64,000 nt of DNA from Herbiconiux ginsengi (GTDB lineage: Bacteria; Actinomycetota; Actinomycetes; Actinomycetales; Microbacteriaceae), in the NCBI RefSeq assembly GCF_900107435.1, contig NZ_FNPZ01000008.1, forward strand, positions 1 through 64,000, given 5' to 3'. Below the pieces are notes generated by a model. That model was not told the origin of the DNA. It did no database searches and saw only the letters and a program-made list of their open reading frames with translations. Below are positions 26,704 to 36,224 of the stretch, piece after piece. The position numbers and the translations under genes are program-made. Position 1 is the first letter of the stretch. Each line of letters begins with the position of its first letter.

Positions 26704-27942
26704 TCAGATCCGCACGCCGGCACGCTCCGGGACGAGTTGAGTCACGTGCCGCGGTTCGAGCTCGGCGAGCGAGGCGACTCCGAGGAGGAAGAGGGTGCGG
26801 CGGATCTCTGCGTGAAGAATGTCGATGGTTCTGTCGACGCCCTCGCGGCCGCCGGCCATCAGGCCGTAGAGGTAGGCTCTCCCGATCAACGCGAAGTCGG
26901 CGCCGAGGGCGACGGCGGCGACGATGTCGGCGCCGTTCATGATGCCACTGTCGATCATGATCGTCGTCTCGTCGCCGACTTCCCTGACCACGGCGGGCAA
27001 GAGGTGGAACGGGATGGGCGAGCGGTCGAGTTGACGGCCGCCATGATTGGACAGGACGATTCCGTCTGCCCCCGCGTCGACGACCCGACGCGCATCGTGC
27101 ACGGTCTGCACCCCTTTGACCACGAGATTGCCGGGCCACATCTCACGGAGCACACGCAGGTCGGCGATCGAGAGAGTCGGATCCATCGCCCCCGAGACGA
27201 CTTCGCCCGGCGATCCGTTCGCGCCGGCGATCGAGGCGAGTTCGAGCGGCCTGGTGGTGAGGAGGTCGAACCACCACCAGGGCCGGGGCGCGGCGTCGAC
27301 GAAGGTGCGCACGCCGAGTCGAGGGGGGAAGGTGAAGCCGTTCCGGACGTCGCGCATCCGTGCACCTGCGACGGGACAGTCGATGGTGAGGAAGAGCGTG
27401 TCGAATCCCGTCTCCTGGGCCCGCTGCACGAGTTCGTAGGAGATCTCCCGGTCGCGGAACATGTACAGCTGGAACCAGTTGCGCCCTTCGGGTGCCACCG
27501 CGTGCACTCCTTCGATCGAGGTCGTGCCGAGGGTCGAGAGCGTGAAGGGGATCCCGGCGTGGGCGGCGGCGGCAGCACCGGCTTCTTCGCCCGCGCTGTG
27601 CATCAGGCGGGTGAAGCCGGTGGGCGCGATGGCGAACGGCAGCGCGCTCCGGGCGCCCAGGATGTTCGTGCTCGGGTCGACCTCGGCGACCGGCCGGAGG
27701 GCCTCGGGGTTGAACTCGACCTCCCGATACGATCGCCGCGCCCGCTCGAGCGAGATCTCGCCCTCGGCAGCACCGTCGGTGTAGTCGAACGCGCCGCGAG
27801 GAGTCCGCTTGCGCGCGATCGTGCGGAGATCGTCGATGGTGAGAGCCGACGCGAGCCGGCGCCTCTTCCCGTTCAGTTCGATCGGTTTGAACGTGACGAA
27901 CCGCGCGAGTGCTCGGAGGTCGGGGATCTGTCGTGCAACCAT
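26704..27942 (-). CDS. FMN-dependent 2-hydroxyacid oxidase/dehydrogenase (LldD/mandelate dehydrogenase family)
   Basis: 412-aa TIM-barrel flavoprotein oxidising an L-2-hydroxyacid to the 2-ketoacid. Signatures: FAIAPTGFTRLMHSAGE (FMN), WFQLYMFRDRE, TIDCPVAGARMRDVRNGF, the conserved Lys of LVVKGVQTVHDA, and the active-site His300 in LSNHGGRQLD. The barrel end GADFALIGRAYLYGLMAGG binds phosphate. ATG 27940-27942 has GAAGG 9 nt upstream on the minus strand; the long upstream open frame is a shadow of the CocE gene. It sits between a CocE-type hydrolase and the ThDP enzyme, which suggests the order hydrolysis, oxidation, decarboxylation. Lactate is the default substrate of the family, mandelate-like acids the alternative. 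Confidence 0.9.
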   Translation of the reverse strand: MVARQIPDLRALARFVTFKPIELNGKRRRLASALTIDDLRTIARKRTPRGAFDYTDGAAEGEISLERARRSYREVEFNPEALRPVAEVDPSTNILGARSALPFAIAPTGFTRLMHSAGEEAGAAAAAHAGIPFTLSTLGTTSIEGVHAVAPEGRNWFQLYMFRDREISYELVQRAQETGFDTLFLTIDCPVAGARMRDVRNGFTFPPRLGVRTFVDAAPRPWWWFDLLTTRPLELASIAGANGSPGEVVSGAMDPTLSIADLRVLREMWPGNLVVKGVQTVHDARRVVDAGADGIVLSNHGGRQLDRSPIPFHLLPAVVREVGDETTIMIDSGIMNGADIVAAVALGADFALIGRAYLYGLMAGGREGVDRTIDILHAEIRRTLFLLGVASLAELEPRHVTQLVPERAGVRI

Positions 27943-27953
27943 GCTCTGTGCCT

Positions 27954-29702
27954 TCAGCTCTGCCGGTCGGAGGGGGCGCCGTCCACGAACGGCAGGAGAA
28001 GGTGGCTGTCGTAGGCGCCGCCCACATGGATGACGTGACGCCCGCGATTGATCGTCGGGCTCGGCGGCATGTCCGGGAACTCCGGTCGTCGCAGCAGGTC
28101 GGCGCCGTTGATGCGCAGCTGGAGCGTCTCGCCGGCGTGGAAGCGGATGCCGTAGGGCCAGAGGCCGATCTCCAGCGGCACCACCTCGCCTTCGGCGAGC
28201 TTCTGCACGAGCCGGAAGCTGTGCACCGGCTCCGAAGCGGTGGATCGCTCCTCGTCCAAGGCCCGGCGAGACGCGCGCAGGCGTCCGTTCGCCCCCGCGT
28301 GCGTGCGGTCGGGCACGACCTGGGTCAGCTGCTCCCGACCCGCGCCGTCGACCTTGGACACCGTCACGAACACATCCAGGTCGTCGGCGCCCTCGGCCGA
28401 CATCCAGAGGCGCGCTTTGCTGTACCCGGTCACCTCCACGTCCTCGTCGAAGGTGTGGTGGAACACGATCCCCGTCTCGTCGGGCTCGTAGCTCAGGCTC
28501 GCCACGGCTGCCGCTGGAGAGGCGGTGAGCTGCGCTTCGTCGAGTTGCAGATAGAGCGGGTGGTGCCGCTCCCGGCTGAGCGGGAAACCGCTCTCGGGAC
28601 GGTTGATCTCGTCTTCGTGTCCGGGGTCGAGGATGCTCAGCCGCACCGGCGGGGTCGCGTCCCATCCGTTGTCGACGCCCTTCACCACGTGGTCGAAGAA
28701 GCGCCGCAGCTCCTCCACCCCGCTCGGCCGGTACAGGTCGTGCCATTCGTGGGTGTTGTGCACCCGCAGCCACTTCCGCTCCGACCCCACGCGTCGCCAG
28801 GCTTCGAAGGTTCCTCGGGTGTGGATGAGGTTCGTCCACGACGCGACGATGTAGGCGGGGACCTCGATTCGTTCGAGGTCGGCCTTCTTCGATCGCCAGT
28901 AGCTGTCGAACAGCGGATTGCTGTCGATCATCGCCGCTTGATCCTCGATCAGGCCCAGCCCGACGAGACCACCGAGGATCATCGGGGAGAACACCGTCTC
29001 GGGCATGCCGCCCCGATAGGCAGACTCGGCGTAGAGATCGCTCAGCCCCTCCCAGGGGGCGATCGCGGCGAGGTGGGGCGGCCGCAGGGCGGCGACGAAC
29101 CACTGGGTGATGGCCAGCCAGGAATTGCCGGCGAGAGCGACCTTTCCGTCGCACCAGGGCTGGCCACCGAGCCATTCGATGGTGTCGTATTCGTCGAGGG
29201 CGTGCTGATGACCGAACATCTGGATGTCTCCGCCCGAGAAGCCGATCCCACGTGGATCGGCGTTCACGACGGCGTACCCGTGGGCGACCCAGTAGCCCGG
29301 ATTCACGCTCTCGAACATGTCGAGCCCGTCTTCCCAGGCCGATTCCACGTGCATCCGGTTCTCGAACAGGTCGTTCTTCAGCCCAGTCGTGCTCGTCTTG
29401 TCGTAGGGGCTCCACGAGAGGATGGCGGGCACCGGGCTGTCGCCCACGGGCCGGTACACGTCGACGTAGAGCACGGTGCCATCCCGGAGGACGACCTCGA
29501 CGTCACGGTCGAGACGGATGTCGCAGGTCAGCGCCGCGCCGCCGTCGCGGTGCACCGACCCTGCGGCCAGGATCTCGGTGCCGGGCCGGAAGCCGGGGTG
29601 GCCCCGTTCGGCGGGTGAGATCGCGCGGCGGAACGGCACCGCGATGCGCGGGTCGACGCCGGCAAGCGTTCGGAACTCGATGGTCTCGGATGATTCGTTC
29701 AT
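27954..29702 (-). CDS. CocE/NonD-family hydrolase (first of two)
   Basis: 582-aa hydrolase of the X-Pro dipeptidyl-peptidase/cocaine-esterase family. Alpha/beta core about residues 70-340 with VVNADPRGIGFSGG and the nucleophile elbow ALAGNSWLAITQW (Ser in GNSW); the C-terminal jelly roll (about 380-575) has RLWMSAEGADDLDVFV and HVIHVGGAYDSHLLLP. The segment WTNLIHTRGTFEAW has Asn where CocE relatives usually have the acid, while VHNTHEW keeps the His. ATG 29700-29702. It lies in the minus-strand ABC operon and no signal peptide is seen, so it acts inside the cell on an imported ester or amide. Confidence 0.87.
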   Translation of the reverse strand: MNESSETIEFRTLAGVDPRIAVPFRRAISPAERGHPGFRPGTEILAAGSVHRDGGAALTCDIRLDRDVEVVLRDGTVLYVDVYRPVGDSPVPAILSWSPYDKTSTTGLKNDLFENRMHVESAWEDGLDMFESVNPGYWVAHGYAVVNADPRGIGFSGGDIQMFGHQHALDEYDTIEWLGGQPWCDGKVALAGNSWLAITQWFVAALRPPHLAAIAPWEGLSDLYAESAYRGGMPETVFSPMILGGLVGLGLIEDQAAMIDSNPLFDSYWRSKKADLERIEVPAYIVASWTNLIHTRGTFEAWRRVGSERKWLRVHNTHEWHDLYRPSGVEELRRFFDHVVKGVDNGWDATPPVRLSILDPGHEDEINRPESGFPLSRERHHPLYLQLDEAQLTASPAAAVASLSYEPDETGIVFHHTFDEDVEVTGYSKARLWMSAEGADDLDVFVTVSKVDGAGREQLTQVVPDRTHAGANGRLRASRRALDEERSTASEPVHSFRLVQKLAEGEVVPLEIGLWPYGIRFHAGETLQLRINGADLLRRPEFPDMPPSPTINRGRHVIHVGGAYDSHLLLPFVDGAPSDRQS

Positions 29703-29723
29703 GGTTCTCAGCTTTCCTCGCGC

Positions 29724-30737
29724 TCAGATGAGGTCGCGAAGCCTGGGTTGACGGATGTAGCCCGCCACAGCGACGAGCAGCAGCAGGCCGAAGATGATCT
29801 GGCGATCGGCATTCGTGAACCCGAAGCCCACCAGGATGGTCTGGACGACGACGAGCAGCAGCGCCGCGAGCGCCGTACGCAGGTAGTCGCCCCGGCCGTC
29901 GAGAGTGGTGCCGCCCACGATCACGGCCGCGAGCCCGAGGAAGAGGTACGGGTCGCCGAGGGTGGTGTTGCCGCTGCCGGCGAAGCCTGCGAGCAGGATG
30001 CCCGCGAAAGCGGCCAGGACCGAGCTCAGCCCGAACACCAGCACCCATACCCAGCGCACGCTGATCAGCGCGAGCCGGGCTGCGTTGGCGCTCGCGCCCG
30101 TGGCGTAGATGCGCTTGCCGAAGGGCGTGGAGGTGAGCATGACCATCACGATCACGATGAGTGCGATCCAGATCACGACGATGGGCGGGACGGGGAGCCC
30201 GAACGTGGTCGAGACCGGCCGGCTCAGCATGCCGAGCCACTCCGGCGCCTTGACGCTGTCCGAACCGCCGCCGCTGATCACCTGCGCCAGACCCACCGCC
30301 ACGAACCCGCTGCCGAGAGTGACGATCAGCGGATTGGCGCCGAAGCGCTGCCCGATGTAGCCGTTGGCCGCGCCCAGGAGGAGAGCGAAGACCAGCACGA
30401 ACGAGAAGACCGCGACGTCCGGCCAGCCCAGACCGCCGTAGAGGTAGGAAGTGAGGATCGCCGACGCCGAGATGACGGCGCCGATCGACATGTCGATCCC
30501 GCCGACGAGCGCCACGAGGGTTTGCCCGGCTGCGGCGATGCCGAGGAACGAGGCGGTGATGAGGATGTTCGTGATGCTCCGGCCGGTGCCGAAGCCGTCG
30601 AGGGTGAGGACGCCGATGAGGAACACCACGACCAGCGCGGCGGCCTGCACGATCGGGTAGCGCTTCAGGCTCCGCGTGAAGCGGTGCGTTCGCGTCGGCG
30701 ACGTCGTGTCCGCCGCCGCTGGGGCCGTGTCGGTCAT
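29724..30737 (-). CDS. ABC importer permease (RbsC-like), second of pair
   Basis: 337-aa permease with about ten membrane segments. RbsC-family landmarks are VALVGGIDMSIGAVISAS, FGANPLIVTLGSGFVAVG and FGKRIYATGASANAARLALI. It follows the other permease with an ATGA overlap, so the importer likely uses a heterodimeric channel as in rhamnose or AI-2 importers. Confidence 0.9.
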   Translation of the reverse strand: MTDTAPAAADTTSPTRTHRFTRSLKRYPIVQAAALVVVFLIGVLTLDGFGTGRSITNILITASFLGIAAAGQTLVALVGGIDMSIGAVISASAILTSYLYGGLGWPDVAVFSFVLVFALLLGAANGYIGQRFGANPLIVTLGSGFVAVGLAQVISGGGSDSVKAPEWLGMLSRPVSTTFGLPVPPIVVIWIALIVIVMVMLTSTPFGKRIYATGASANAARLALISVRWVWVLVFGLSSVLAAFAGILLAGFAGSGNTTLGDPYLFLGLAAVIVGGTTLDGRGDYLRTALAALLLVVVQTILVGFGFTNADRQIIFGLLLLVAVAGYIRQPRLRDLI

Positions 30738-31690
30738 ACCGGCTGCCTCACATTCTTCTGGCTGAGCAACGACGCGCTCAGAACGACGGAGCCGACCAGC
30801 AGCAGGCCGTAGATCACGTTGATCCACACCGCGGGCACGCTCAACGCGGTGAGGAGGTTCTGGATCAGGAAGATGCAGAGTGCTCCGGCGAGAGATCCGA
30901 GGAGGCCACCGCGGCCTCCGGTGAAAGCGGTGCCGCCAAGGGCCACCGCCGCGAGGCCGATGAGGACGAGCGTCGAGGCCTGACTCGCATCCGCAGAGCG
31001 CAGGAGGGAGGTGAGCATGAGCCCGCCGATGGACGCGAACAGGCCGCCGAGCGTGTAGGACAGGAGCCGAACCGCCGAAACCGGGACGCCGGCCGATGTC
31101 GCGGCGATCGGGTCGCCGCCGGCGGCGAGCAGGTTCCTGACGAAGGACGTGCGGCGCAGCACCAGCCACACCGCGAACGGCACGGCGATGACCAGGGCCG
31201 CGATCGGGAAGAGTCCGGCGCGGCTCGTGAGGAATTCGATCCACGGCGTGCTGCCGCCGGCCGGTTGTGGGGCGAGGCGCTGCGCGATGCCGATCAGGAC
31301 GAACATCACGCACAGCGTCGCGATCATCGCCGGGAATCGCAGCAATGCCACGAGCACGCCGTTGATCGTGCCGATCAGGATTCCGAGGGCGAGGACGATC
31401 GGGATGACCGCCCACGGCGAGTCGATCCCGGCCGGGAGCAGCACCATCACGATCACGATGTTCGAGAGCACCACCTGCGGACCGATCGAGAGGTCGATTC
31501 CGCCGCCGAGCACCGATGGGGTGCTCGCGATGGCGACGAAGGCGAGCGGCGCGAGGTTCGCGATCAGTCCCGGCCAGTAGCTTGCTGCGGCCGACGGCAT
31601 CGCGACGACGTTCACCGCGAGCAGGATGGCGGCGAGCACCACGGCGATCAGGTACGGCCGACGCACCAGCGCCGCGCGGAAGCCGGTCAT
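30734..31690 (-). CDS. ABC importer permease (RbsC-like), first of pair
   Basis: 318-aa integral membrane permease: STPSVLGGGIDLSIGPQVV is the family loop and NLLAAGGDPIAATSAGVPV the coupling loop; LGGTAFTGGRGGLLGSLAGA is near the end. It overlaps the ATPase gene upstream and the second permease downstream by four bases each, so all three are translated together. Confidence 0.9.
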   Translation of the reverse strand: MTGFRAALVRRPYLIAVVLAAILLAVNVVAMPSAAASYWPGLIANLAPLAFVAIASTPSVLGGGIDLSIGPQVVLSNIVIVMVLLPAGIDSPWAVIPIVLALGILIGTINGVLVALLRFPAMIATLCVMFVLIGIAQRLAPQPAGGSTPWIEFLTSRAGLFPIAALVIAVPFAVWLVLRRTSFVRNLLAAGGDPIAATSAGVPVSAVRLLSYTLGGLFASIGGLMLTSLLRSADASQASTLVLIGLAAVALGGTAFTGGRGGLLGSLAGALCIFLIQNLLTALSVPAVWINVIYGLLLVGSVVLSASLLSQKNVRQPV

Positions 31691-33204
31691 GCCGGCACCT
31701 CCTCGCCGACGCCGAAGAAGGCCGAAACCAGGTTCTCGCGGGTCAGGGAGTCGCCCGAGAACTCAGCGAACACGCTGTTCTCGCGCATGACGATCACCCG
31801 GTCCATCACGGTCAGATGTTCTTCCAGCTCGCTCGAGAGCATGGCGATCGCCGCTCCCTCGGCCGCGAGTCCGCGGAGCAGGTCGTAGATGTCGTTCTTC
31901 GCTCCATGGTCGATGCCCCGCGTCGGATCGTTCAGCAGCAACACCTCGGGCTCGGTCGCGAGCCAGCGGGCGAGGATCGCCTTCTGCTGGTTGCCACCGC
32001 TCAGCGTGGTGATCGCATCCTCCTGGCGGCCCAGCCGGATCGCCAGCCGCTCCTGGAAGCCGCGGAATCGCCGGGCGCGACGCTTCGGTGAGATCAGGCC
32101 CAGCCGGGTGTCGGCGCGAAGGGTCGTGACGGCGAAGTTCTCCACGATCGACAAAGGGGCGAAGATCGACGCCTTCCGGCGATCGCGCGGCACGTAAGCC
32201 ACTCCGCTGCGAGCGGCCTGCCGTGGCGAACGGAGCCGGTCGACGCGCTTGGTGCCGTCGAGACGGGTGACCGAGCCGCTCTGCGCGCCCTCGCCCCAGA
32301 GCGCGAGGAGCAGCCGCTCCTGCCCATGCCCTTCGAGCCCCGCGACGCCGACGATCTCGCCCGCGTGCAACGCGAGGTCGATCGGGGCGGAGCTGCGCGT
32401 GAGCCGGAGGTCATCCGCCCGCAGTACGGGCCGGCCTGCAATGGCCGGGGGCTTCCGGTCGGCGGTGCGTTCGTCTCGCGTGCCGCCCGTCATGAGGCGC
32501 ACGAGAGTGTCGGCTGTGGCCTGCAGTCGGTCGACGGTGGCGATCGTCCTCCCGGCCTTCATCACGGTGATTCGATCGGAGAGACCGAGCAGCTCGTCCA
32601 TCCGGTGGGAGATGAAGACCGTTCCCATCCCGTCAGCGCGCAGTTCGCGGAGCAGGTCGAAGAAGCGATCCCGCGTCTGCAGGTCCAGGGCCGAGGTCGC
32701 TTCGTCGAGCACCAGCAGGTCGGGCTCGCGGACGAGGGCCCGAGCGATGCAGCAGGCCTGCTGGTCACTCAGGGACAGGCGCGCGACCGGTGCGTCGAGG
32801 TCGAGCTCGCGTCCGCACAACCGGTGGAGGATCTCGGCCGCGGCGCGGCGCTTGGCGCGCCGCGGCAGTGGGCTCCCGAAGACGCCGTCCGCGCCGAGCC
32901 ACACGTTTTCGACGATGCTCTGGCCGGTCACGACGAGTACCTCCTGGAACACTGTCGCCACCGTGCGATGCGCCGGGCCGAGCGACCGGCCTCGCGGGGT
33001 GACTACCAGTGCGCCGCTGTCAGGGCGCTGCATCTGCGCGACGATCTTCACCAAGGTGCTCTTGCCCGAGCCGTTCTCGCCGAGGATCGCGTGGACCTCG
33101 CCGCCGCGCACCTCGAGTGAGGCCTCGACGAGCGCGCGGGTGGGACCGAACGACTTCGCGATCTCCGTGCAGCTCAGCAGGATCGGGGCGCCGCCCGGGT
33201 TCAT
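31687..33204 (-). CDS. ABC importer ATPase, two fused domains (RbsA-like)
   Basis: 505-aa double ATPase. Domain 1: GENGSGKST Walker A, LSLSDQQACCIARAL signature, LLVLDEATSALDLQT Walker B. Domain 2: GLEGHGQERLL in place of a Walker A (normal for RbsA-type second halves), LSGGNQQKAIL and LLLNDPTRGID, where the usual Glu after Asp is Pro-shifted (NDPT), suggesting a catalytically weak second site. It begins on an ATGA overlap with the CocE gene upstream. Confidence 0.9.
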   Translation of the reverse strand: MNPGGAPILLSCTEIAKSFGPTRALVEASLEVRGGEVHAILGENGSGKSTLVKIVAQMQRPDSGALVVTPRGRSLGPAHRTVATVFQEVLVVTGQSIVENVWLGADGVFGSPLPRRAKRRAAAEILHRLCGRELDLDAPVARLSLSDQQACCIARALVREPDLLVLDEATSALDLQTRDRFFDLLRELRADGMGTVFISHRMDELLGLSDRITVMKAGRTIATVDRLQATADTLVRLMTGGTRDERTADRKPPAIAGRPVLRADDLRLTRSSAPIDLALHAGEIVGVAGLEGHGQERLLLALWGEGAQSGSVTRLDGTKRVDRLRSPRQAARSGVAYVPRDRRKASIFAPLSIVENFAVTTLRADTRLGLISPKRRARRFRGFQERLAIRLGRQEDAITTLSGGNQQKAILARWLATEPEVLLLNDPTRGIDHGAKNDIYDLLRGLAAEGAAIAMLSSELEEHLTVMDRVIVMRENSVFAEFSGDSLTRENLVSAFFGVGEEVPA

Positions 33205-34862
33205 GATCCCTCCCGAACGATGGGCAGCAGCAGGCTGCTCTGCCGCTGCGGGCCGGTGTGGATGACGTGCAGGCCCTTGTTGCGTGTCTCGGAGTGCCGG
33301 GGGAACATCCCGGCCCCCTGCACGATGTCGTGGCCGGCGATCTCGAGCTGCAGGCGGGATCCCTTCTCGAACAGGGTGCCCGAGTCGAGGATCGGGACCT
33401 CGACGTAGACCGGACCACGCTGGTACAGCCGCTGTTCGCTGGCGTGCCGGGGGTAGGGTCTGGCCGGTGTCGAGCGTTCCGGATCGAGCTCACGGTGCGA
33501 GACCCTCAGCCAGCCGAGCGCCACGATGCCCTCGTTCGAAAAGCCGATGTACTTGAAGTTCACCTCGTGGCCTTCGGCGTCGAATTTCCGCAGGCCGACG
33601 AAGAGGTCGGCATCGTCGGAACCGACCGCTTCGATCCACAGGCGGAGCGCTGCCGGGCCGACGATCTCGGTGTCGGTGTCGAAGGGCAGGTCGAAGAGCG
33701 CATGCCCCGTGTCGGCCGGGTAGGTGACGGTTGCCACATCGGACGGCGGCTGCGGCGACAGCCGTCCGGAGTCCGCGTCGAGATGGTACGGACGGAACTC
33801 GGTCCGGGCGAGCGGATACTCCTGTTCCCACCGCACCGAGCTCCGGTGCAGCGATTCGCGTACTTCGAGCCGCACCGGGGCCCATTCGGCCAGCTCGGTC
33901 TGCCGGTCGTGCAGGAAGTGGTCGAGGAATGCTCGCTGCCTCGCGACCGACTCCGGGGAGTAGAAGTACTCCCACTCCTTCCGGCCGTTCGCGTCGAGCC
34001 ACTTCTGCTTCGAGGAGATCCGTTCCCAGGCCTCGAACGTGCCCCGGGTGTGCACGCCGTGGTTGGCCCAACTCGACACCAGGAGCATCGGCACCTCGAT
34101 CCTCGTGAGATCGGCAACACGGCGCTGCCAGTAGTCGTCGTAGAGCGGATGCTCGCGAATGGCGGCCTCGAGGTCCTCCACCGCTGTGTTCGACCATGAC
34201 GTCATCTGCATCCAGCCGTGCGACATGGTCAGCGAAGGGATGCCCCCGTGCAGCTTCACGTCACGGTAGAAGTCCGTCAGGGCTTCCCAGAGCACGACCG
34301 CGGTGAGGTGGGGCGGGCGGAGTTCCGCGGCCCGGTAGGCCGACATCGCGAAGTACGACACGCCGGTCGTGGCGACCCGTCCGGAGGACCAGGGCTGCAC
34401 CGCCAGCCATTCGATCAGGTCGTACTCGTCCTCACCCTCCTGCAGCGTCATGAATTCGGCGATGCCCTCCGAGTAGCGGATGCCTCGGGGGTCGGCATTC
34501 ACGACGACGTATCCCCATGGCACCCAGACGTGCGGATCGACCGCTTCGAACGCGGCCTCGGCGGAGTTTCCGGGCGGGATGTCCGCACCGGGGAAGTCGC
34601 GGTCCCAGTCCACGTGCGGATGCTTGCCGAAGGGCGCCCAGCCGAGCAGCACCGGGTAGTTCCCGCTGTCCGCCGGGCGGAACACGTCGACGTAGATGGT
34701 CGTGCCGTCACGGAGCTCGACGGCGACGTCGCGTTCGAAGACGATCCCGTCGTCGAACTCCGTGCGGCGGTACCCGTGCCCTGGGTAGTGCGGGTCGGTG
34801 TCAGGGTCTTTGCCGAGACGGAGGGGTCCCTGCGGGATGTTCCGCAGTCTGTCGGTGGTCAT
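33201..34862 (-). CDS. CocE/NonD-family hydrolase (second), degenerate triad
   Basis: 553-aa relative of the CocE protein at 28-29.7 kb, with VVNADPRGIRYSEG, the nucleophile elbow VATTGVSYFAMSAYR and a C-terminal jelly roll (LRLWIEAVGSDDADLFVGL ... LQLEIAGHDIVQGAGM). Where relatives usually have Asp in the W(S/D)DQG(L)HTRG segment it has SWANHGVHTRG, and where they have His in a (T/V)HGRxKW segment it has DANGRKEW. So the Ser is present but acid and base appear to be Asn. It could be a scaffold, a binding protein or use other residues. It lies between the SBP and ATPase genes, an unusual place for an enzyme. Confidence 0.85.
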   Translation of the reverse strand: MTTDRLRNIPQGPLRLGKDPDTDPHYPGHGYRRTEFDDGIVFERDVAVELRDGTTIYVDVFRPADSGNYPVLLGWAPFGKHPHVDWDRDFPGADIPPGNSAEAAFEAVDPHVWVPWGYVVVNADPRGIRYSEGIAEFMTLQEGEDEYDLIEWLAVQPWSSGRVATTGVSYFAMSAYRAAELRPPHLTAVVLWEALTDFYRDVKLHGGIPSLTMSHGWMQMTSWSNTAVEDLEAAIREHPLYDDYWQRRVADLTRIEVPMLLVSSWANHGVHTRGTFEAWERISSKQKWLDANGRKEWEYFYSPESVARQRAFLDHFLHDRQTELAEWAPVRLEVRESLHRSSVRWEQEYPLARTEFRPYHLDADSGRLSPQPPSDVATVTYPADTGHALFDLPFDTDTEIVGPAALRLWIEAVGSDDADLFVGLRKFDAEGHEVNFKYIGFSNEGIVALGWLRVSHRELDPERSTPARPYPRHASEQRLYQRGPVYVEVPILDSGTLFEKGSRLQLEIAGHDIVQGAGMFPRHSETRNKGLHVIHTGPQRQSSLLLPIVREGS

Positions 34863-34870
34863 GGCGGCGA

Positions 34871-36103
34871 TCAGGCGATGGGCGAGTTGAAGATCTCGCC
34901 GAGGTATTCGTCGGTCACGAGGGGTGCGTCATCAGGGCCCGGGGCCGTTCCGACGGTGGAGAGATCCCACGACGGGTCGGCCCAGTCGGCGAGGTTGTCG
35001 TCGGTGATGAGCGGGAGGTTCAACACGACGTCGCTGACCTTCACTCCTCCGCCAGCGAGAACTCCGAGGGCCACCTCGGCGACAGCGTTGCCTGTGGCGG
35101 CCGCGCCCTGGCCGATGCCGACTCCCTGGTAGCTGTCGCTGTGGTTGATCCAGTAGCCGAGCGAACCCTCCTGGGCGGCGATGTCGGTGACCGGCGGAAC
35201 CGGGAGCCCGCTCTCCTCGAAAGCGCTGATGATGCCCGGCGCCATCAGCGCCGTCTGGAAGACTCCGTCCACGTCACCCGTGTAGGTGGAGAGGAACGAG
35301 AGAACCTCGCTCTTTGCGGCGGACGAGTCGAAATTGCCGGTCACCTCGCCGACCAGTTTGACGTCGGGGCACGCGGAAATGGCGTCTTTCAGCACGTCGA
35401 ACGAGGTGACGTCGGCGGAGAAGGCGGGCACTCCGTGAACGCCGAGGATGGTGCCTTTCCCTCCCATCTCCGTCAGTACCTGGGAGATCGACTCACCCGC
35501 GATGGTGTACTGGTTGGGGTTCACGTTGATCGCATTCGGAGTGTCGACCCGCGCCTGCGCAGTCACCGACGGCACTCCGGCGGCCGCTGCCTCGTCGACG
35601 GCGGCCACGAACGCGTCTGCCGCGACGGGCTGGTAGATCATGATGTCGGCGCCCTGCTGCACGACGGACTGATACTGCTGGATCTGCGCGCTCGCGTCGT
35701 CAGAGGTCGTGGTGGACGCCACGACGTTCCCAACCAATGGGGAGGCCTTGAGATCCTCCACGAGGGTGTCGTAGATCTCCTGTTGGTGGGCGTTGCGAAG
35801 CGGGCCGAACACGACGCCGACGGTGTAAGGGCCGGGACCCTTCGGCTTCCAGTCGGCCCACTTGCTCGGGTAGATGTCGTACGGGTAACCGTTGTACAAC
35901 GCCTTTGAGGCGTCGCTCAGCGAGTCGAGGGCGCCGTCGGCGTCACGCGGGGCGACGGTCTTCAGCGAACCGCAATCCGACGAGCCGGTGGCGGCCGAGC
36001 CCGAGGCGGACGTCGCCTGGTCTCCTGTGGAGCACGCGGCGAGAGCCACGCTGAGCGAGAGGACGGCTCCCGCGCCGATTGCCGTGCGAACGAAATGCTT
36101 CAT
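34871..36103 (-). CDS. ABC importer substrate-binding lipoprotein (RbsB-like)
   Basis: 410-aa receptor with a signal peptide ending in lipobox LAAC and a type I binding fold (YTVGVVFGPLRNAHQQEIYDT, QQGADIMIYQPVAADAFVAAVDEAAAAGVP in part, PPVTDIAAQEGSLGYWINHSD). ATG 36101-36103 is used because GAGGAG is 5 nt upstream; a GTG at 36109 overlaps that site. First structural gene of the minus-strand transporter/hydrolase operon, 121 nt after the LysR gene. Confidence 0.9.
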   Translation of the reverse strand: MKHFVRTAIGAGAVLSLSVALAACSTGDQATSASGSAATGSSDCGSLKTVAPRDADGALDSLSDASKALYNGYPYDIYPSKWADWKPKGPGPYTVGVVFGPLRNAHQQEIYDTLVEDLKASPLVGNVVASTTTSDDASAQIQQYQSVVQQGADIMIYQPVAADAFVAAVDEAAAAGVPSVTAQARVDTPNAINVNPNQYTIAGESISQVLTEMGGKGTILGVHGVPAFSADVTSFDVLKDAISACPDVKLVGEVTGNFDSSAAKSEVLSFLSTYTGDVDGVFQTALMAPGIISAFEESGLPVPPVTDIAAQEGSLGYWINHSDSYQGVGIGQGAAATGNAVAEVALGVLAGGGVKVSDVVLNLPLITDDNLADWADPSWDLSTVGTAPGPDDAPLVTDEYLGEIFNSPIA

Positions 36104-36224
36104 GATCACTCCTCATTGAGTCGGGTCCACCACGCGTCGACGCGGAGGGGAACACTGAGGAGTCTCACAGAGCACTGCTAACGCTGAAAAGCAGGAAGTA
36201 TCGACATCTGTTCTGCGGCTCAGC

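Noticed and set aside
26704-29415. Apparent 903-codon minus-strand frame suggesting a fusion of the 2-hydroxyacid oxidase with an N-terminal domain
   Set aside because: The upstream part is the out-of-frame shadow of the CocE gene; the oxidase has its own start at 27942.
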